This document shows, one piece after another, positions 6,980 through 9,384 of a stretch of DNA of 9,384 bases. The notes under the pieces were generated by a model. That model had not been told where the DNA came from, did no database searches, and was given only the letters and a program-made list of their open reading frames with translations. This DNA comes from Nitrospirae bacterium GWC2_56_14. Its GTDB lineage: Bacteria > Nitrospirota > UBA9217. Made by a program: the position numbers and the translations under genes. Within the stretch, counting starts at the first letter, position 1. Every line of letters starts with the position of its first letter. The DNA lies in NCBI GenBank assembly GCA_001803705.1, contig MHDY01000160.1, positions 1 to 9,384 on the forward strand, written 5' to 3'.

Positions 6980-7813
6980 ATGGCCATTCCTACTCGTATC
7001 CTCGGAAGAACGGGACAGCGCGTCTCCATGCTCGGCCTCGGCGGCGAAGGGATTCTCAGGACCTTTGGGCAGGATGAAGACGCCTCTGCGCTTATCAACC
7101 GGGCGCTGGACTTGGGCATCACCTACTGCGAATCTGCGCGGGCTTACTCGGGAAGCGAGGCTTATTACGGGAAGGCCCTCGGAGAGCGGCGGAAGGATAT
7201 TTTCCTCACCAGCAAATCCCACAATCGCGACAAAACAGGCGCGCTGGCCCATCTGCATGAGACACTGACGAACATGAAGACCGACCATCTGGATCTCTGG
7301 CAGGTGCATGATGTGCGGGAGGAAGAGGATATTTCGGAGATCTTCGGACCGGGTGGCGCTATCGAGGCCTTTGCCCTGGCAAAGCAGCAGGGAAAAGCGC
7401 GGTTCATCGGTGTCACGGGCCATCACGATCCTTCTATCATAAAAAGGTGCATCGAACAGTTCGATTTCGATACCGTGCTGATGCCAATCAATCCCGCTGA
7501 ACAGAAGTATAAGAGTTTTATCGAGAATGTTCTGCCCCTGGCACTGCAGAAGAACATGGGGATCATCGGCATGAAGGTCTATGTGCGCGGAACTGTCTCC
7601 CGTCTGCCATGGTACACCAGCATGGAACCGTTCCTGCGTTTCGCCCTGTCCCAGCCGGTGAGCAACGTCGTTATCGGCTGCGACGATATCGCACAGCTTG
7701 AGCAAAACGTGGAATTTGCCGGGGCATTCGAACCCATGACGCCGGAAGAGCAGCGGAAATTCATCCGCGACGTGTCACCCTTTGCGCGGCAACTCATGTA
7801 TTACAAACCATGA
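6980..7813 (+). CDS. Aldo/keto reductase with an altered catalytic tetrad (Glu for Asp)
   Basis: A probable NAD(P)H-dependent cytoplasmic oxidoreductase of 277 residues with the AKR barrel fold. The N terminus, TRILGRTGQRVSMLGLGGEG, is the typical AKR opening and fixes the start at ATG 6980; the in-frame ATG at 6863 adds an unrelated 39-residue leader. The tetrad positions are Glu51, Tyr56, Lys79 (LTSKS) and His110 (LWQVHD). In most AKRs the first is Asp in a DTAxxY motif; here it reads ESARAY. The C-terminal part has IGMKV (196-200) and NVVIGCDD (229-236). At its end, EEQRKFIRDVSPFA resembles AKRs of anaerobes that lack an added ferredoxin domain. The substrate is unknown. It lies 70 bases upstream of the rhodanese-ferritin gene and could share its transcript. 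Confidence 0.93.
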   Translation: MAIPTRILGRTGQRVSMLGLGGEGILRTFGQDEDASALINRALDLGITYCESARAYSGSEAYYGKALGERRKDIFLTSKSHNRDKTGALAHLHETLTNMKTDHLDLWQVHDVREEEDISEIFGPGGAIEAFALAKQQGKARFIGVTGHHDPSIIKRCIEQFDFDTVLMPINPAEQKYKSFIENVLPLALQKNMGIIGMKVYVRGTVSRLPWYTSMEPFLRFALSQPVSNVVIGCDDIAQLEQNVEFAGAFEPMTPEEQRKFIRDVSPFARQLMYYKP

Positions 7814-7826
7814 TCGCAGGATGCGA

Positions 7827-7841
7827 GGACAGGGCCTGTCC
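7827..7841 (+). other. Short hairpin between the aldo/keto reductase and rhodanese-ferritin genes
   Basis: GGACAG (7827-7832) pairs with CTGTCC (7836-7841) across a 3-nt loop. It is 14 bases after the reductase stop. No T run follows, so strong termination is unlikely and read-through into the next gene is plausible. Confidence 0.35.
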
Positions 7842-7866
7842 CTTGTCTCCGTGAGCGTCATACCCC

Positions 7867-7873
7867 GAGGAGG
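7867..7873 (+). promoter_or_regulatory. Ribosome binding site of the rhodanese-ferritin gene
   Basis: GAGGAGG lies 10 nt before ATG 7884. This near-perfect site selects ATG 7884 over the in-frame ATG at 7782, which is inside the upstream reductase gene. Confidence 0.8.
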
Positions 7874-7883
7874 AAAAAAGTCC

Positions 7884-8726
7884 ATGAGCATAATCGACTA
7901 TTTTAAGCCCATACCGACGATGAACGCGGCAGAGGTCAGGGAGCTTCTGAACCGTAAGGACCCGTCCGAGTATAATCTGATCGATGTGCGGCAGCCCGGG
8001 GAATATGAACGGGCCCATCTGCCCGGCGCCCGGCTCATGCCTGTAGCCGAGCTCCTGTCCCTCGCGGGAACTCTTGATCCGAACAAACCGACCCTTGCCT
8101 ACTGAGGCTCAGGTGTTCGCAGCCGTGCTGCTGCGTCCATGCTCTCAACAGCCGGCTTCAAGGAAGTGTACAGCATGGAGGGGGGGATGCGGGCCTGGGA
8201 CGGCCTCGCCGCAACGGGTGGGCCTGACGCGGGCATGGCCCGGTTCCCGGAAGAGGCGCCCGTGGTTGAGCTCATTTCCCTGGCCTGGTCCCTGGAGGAG
8301 GGGAGCAGGAAGTTTTACACTGAGCTGCCGGCGCTGCTGAGCGATCAGGAGGCAGTCGACCTGTTTCATGACCTCGTTATTGCAGAGGAGCATCACCAGT
8401 CAATGCTCGCCGATCTCGGCCAAAAGCTGACCACCGGTGCAGCGGGCGCTGCATTCCCCGGCGCGGTGACTCCCGGGGATGTGATGGAAGGGGGCATGAA
8501 GATTTCCGAAGCCCTGAACTGGGTCAGGGGGAAAGAGCTCACTGATGTACTGGACCTGGCGATCAGCCTCGAAACAAACTCCTATGATCTATATATCAAA
8601 ATGGGGCGGAGAGGCTCTGATGCAAAAGCGAAAGAGTTGTTCTCTCTGCTCTCATCAGGAGAAAAAGAACATCTGGAGCGTCTTTCCGGTTTGCTCGACA
8701 GAAAATTGCGTAATATCGCTAAGTAG
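7884..8726 (+). CDS. Probable selenocysteine-containing rhodanese fused to a ferritin-like diiron domain (in-frame TGA at 8103-8105)
   Basis: Read through one TGA, this frame gives a 280-residue protein. Residues 10-107 are a rhodanese domain (sulfur or selenium transfer): YNLIDVRQPGEYERAHLPGA, then LAY, the TGA codon (residue 74), GSGVRSRAA, and the closing YSMEGGMRAW. The active-site loop of rhodaneses is CxxGxR, and the TGA is exactly at its Cys. Residues 125-275 are a rubrerythrin/ferritin-like four-helix domain with Glu138-x6-Tyr145, Glu168-x2-His171, Glu230-x6-Tyr237 and Glu260-x2-His263, a full diiron ligand set. A SECIS-like hairpin follows the TGA. The frame stays open to TAG 8724-8726 with intact motifs on both sides, against ordinary decay. 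TGA ends at least four other genes here, so it is not generally a sense codon. The alternative is a TGC-to-TGA mutation giving a pseudogene. A sulfane-sulfur, selenium or peroxide-related role is a guess. Confidence 0.83.
8103..8138 (+). promoter_or_regulatory. Candidate bacterial SECIS element (UGA plus downstream stem-loop)
   Basis: After TGA 8103-8105, CGCAGC (8118-8123) pairs perfectly with GCTGCG (8130-8135) around the hexaloop CGTGCT (8124-8129). The loop begins 18 nt after the end of the TGA and has G as its second base. Bacterial SECIS elements lie just downstream of UGA inside the coding sequence, with a small apical loop carrying a G at its first or second position about 16-37 nt from UGA. 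This hairpin meets that pattern as I remember it. GG at 8112-8113 and CC at 8137-8138 could add a lower stem across an internal loop. SelB binding is inferred. Confidence 0.7.
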
Positions 8727-8742
8727 ATAATCGTATGATTGC

Positions 8743-8758
8743 ACCCGTAGAGACGGGT
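8743..8758 (+). other. 6-bp hairpin shortly after the rhodanese-ferritin stop
   Basis: ACCCGT (8743-8748) and ACGGGT (8753-8758) enclose the loop AGAG, 16 bases after the TAG. There is no T run, so it is more likely a 3'-end stability element than an intrinsic terminator. Confidence 0.35.
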
Positions 8759-8821
8759 ATCTCAAGGTACGACGAGGTATACTATCGTCAGAAGGTATGG
8801 ACGAACAGGAGGGAGGGCATA

Positions 8822-9022
8822 ATGACAATGGCCGCGAGGAGTTATGCCGGACAGGAACGGCTTGCTGGTTCACACCGTTCCAAGACGAAAAAAAGACCTT
8901 TGCGCACACCGCTCAGGCGTACGCAAAGATGTCCCTATACGCTCGAACTTCGCGCGGATTGTTCCGCGAAAAGATCGACTAGGAGAGTATGTTCATTCAC
9001 TCTTGAGACGTGCTGCATCTGA
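8822..9022 (+). CDS. Weak candidate small basic ORF (66 residues)
   Basis: ATG 8822 is preceded by a strong purine-rich site (AGGAGGGAGGG, 8807-8817) and by a TATACT at 8778-8783 that could be a -10. The product would be very basic in its first half (many Arg and Lys) with several Cys towards the end. I recognise no domain. The composition is what a random frame through structured DNA could give, and three hairpins fall inside it. I include it only because of the ribosome site; it may well not be translated. Confidence 0.18.
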   Translation: MTMAARSYAGQERLAGSHRSKTKKRPLRTPLRRTQRCPYTLELRADCSAKRSTRRVCSFTLETCCI

Positions 9023-9243
9023 AACCAACGCGTGCCGCCATTTCCTCTTCTCCGATTGCAGACACCGGACTGCTTTTGAAACGTACCAAAACGAACGACC
9101 ATCCTGTGAAGTGCCTTCGTGCTGCAGCTCGTGCACCTCATTTCCTCTCTTTGCAAAATGTCAGGTTCTCGCAGGCAACGGGACTTCCCGATCCTGTGGA
9201 ACAGAGGTTATTCTGCGGAAGAACGCAATTACGGGCGCCGTAT

Positions 9244-9272
9244 TGCTGCGCCTCAAATGAGGCGATGCAGCA
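9244..9272 (+). promoter_or_regulatory. Bulged stem-loop upstream of the gene starting at 9297
   Basis: CGCCTC (9249-9254) pairs with GAGGCG (9259-9264) around loop AAAT. TGCTG (9244-9248) then continues the stem with CAGCA (9268-9272) after a 3-base bulge (ATG, 9265-9267), giving 11 pairs in all. The DNA also contains the odd palindrome GATGC-A-GCATC at 9264-9274. It ends 14 bases before the next gene's Shine-Dalgarno and could act on that gene's transcription or translation. Confidence 0.4.
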
Positions 9273-9296
9273 TCTGATCTGGTCCCGGGAGGCATC

Positions 9297-9384
9297 ATGG
9301 GAAACGCAGCACTCCTGGGTTTCCCCGCAGTCCTCGAAAGCGCCGGATTCCGCCTGCTCGCCCTGACGGCAGGCGTTTTGGCAG
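9297..9384 (+). CDS. Start of an unidentified gene, cut by the window end
   Basis: ATG 9297 follows GGGAGG (9287-9292) with a 4-nt gap, and the frame is open for 29 codons to the end of the window. The peptide begins MGNAALLGFPAVLESAGFR and continues hydrophobic and Ala/Leu-rich. Third codon positions are mostly G or C, as in the confident genes of this window. I do not recognise the family from so short a piece. The competing frame over the same bases looks like noise. Confidence 0.45.
   Translation, partial: MGNAALLGFPAVLESAGFRLLALTAGVLA

Larger units (their letters stand above)
8727..9296 (+). other. 570-base stretch with no recognisable gene but several hairpins
   Basis: None of the six frames gives a protein I recognise, and I see no tRNA, known riboswitch or insertion sequence. 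Perfect or near-perfect inverted repeats occur at 8743-8758 (ACCCGT, 4-nt loop), 8854-8881 (GGAACGG, 14-nt loop), 8898-8928 (CTTTGCG, 17-nt loop), 8949-8970 (8 bp with a 2-nt bulge) and 9244-9272 (listed separately). A TATACT at 8778-8783 could be a -10. The stretch may hold a small RNA, long 5' leader, or remnant of a decayed gene; the sequence alone does not decide. Confidence 0.5.

Noticed and set aside
7782..8105. A stand-alone 107-residue rhodanese ending at TGA 8103-8105
   Set aside because: It would lack the catalytic residue and the C-terminal half of the fold. Both continue in the same frame after the TGA.
8139..8726. A separate ferritin-like gene starting at ATG 8139
   Set aside because: The ATG is an internal Met of the rhodanese domain, with no ribosome site. 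The first 30 or so residues are the end of the rhodanese fold.
9039..9148. Direct repeat CATTTCCTCT at 9039 and 9139, exactly 100 bases apart
   Set aside because: Similarity hardly extends beyond the 10 bases, so it does not support a duplicated element.
8844..9260. 138-residue ORF in the gap, and overlapping frames on both strands
   Set aside because: Composition looks random, with no domain, no good ribosome site and mutual overlap between frames.
8727..9296. A selC (tRNA-Sec) gene near the selenoprotein gene
   Set aside because: I looked for a UCA anticodon arm and a long tRNA-like fold ending in a TTCGA loop and found none.

Overview
The window looks like a piece of chromosome from a GC-rich, respiratory anaerobe of the Nitrospirota or Desulfobacterota (delta-proteobacterial) type. 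That placement is inferred from the gene content: a multiheme cytochrome complex, a sensor kinase with its own haem motif, and what appears to be a selenoprotein. I see no mobile element, CRISPR array, tRNA or rRNA. All seven confident genes and the two edge or small candidates lie on the + strand.

Region 1 (1-3101) is the end of an electron-transfer operon. It holds the C-terminal part of a HybB/NrfD-type quinone-interacting membrane protein, a 13-haem c-type cytochrome with a signal peptide and a C-terminal membrane anchor, and a four-helix cytochrome b of the FdnI/b561 type. The set resembles the Hmc and Cbc classes of membrane complex that link the menaquinone pool to periplasmic cytochromes. 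A perfect 10-bp hairpin sits between the first two genes.

Region 2 (3129-5700) is a two-component system. The sensor kinase has a CxxCH haem c motif in its periplasmic domain. Its NarL-type response regulator gene overlaps it by 8 bases. The natural inference is that this pair senses redox state or a haem ligand and controls respiratory genes such as those just upstream.

Region 3 (5701-7813) holds a tRNA-dihydrouridine synthase with a GTG start and an aldo/keto reductase that may be transcribed without a leader.

Region 4 (7884-8726) is the most interesting part. A rhodanese domain fused to a ferritin-like diiron domain is interrupted by one in-frame TGA. The TGA falls exactly on the catalytic cysteine codon of the CxxGxR loop, and a stem-loop fitting the bacterial SECIS pattern starts 12 nt after it. 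I read this as a selenocysteine-containing rhodanese-ferritin fusion of 280 residues. A conventional gene finder would split it into two fragments. No selenocysteine machinery is visible in the window.

Region 5 (8727-9296) is about 570 bases without a recognisable gene but with several hairpins and one weak small ORF. A new gene appears to begin at 9297 and runs off the window.
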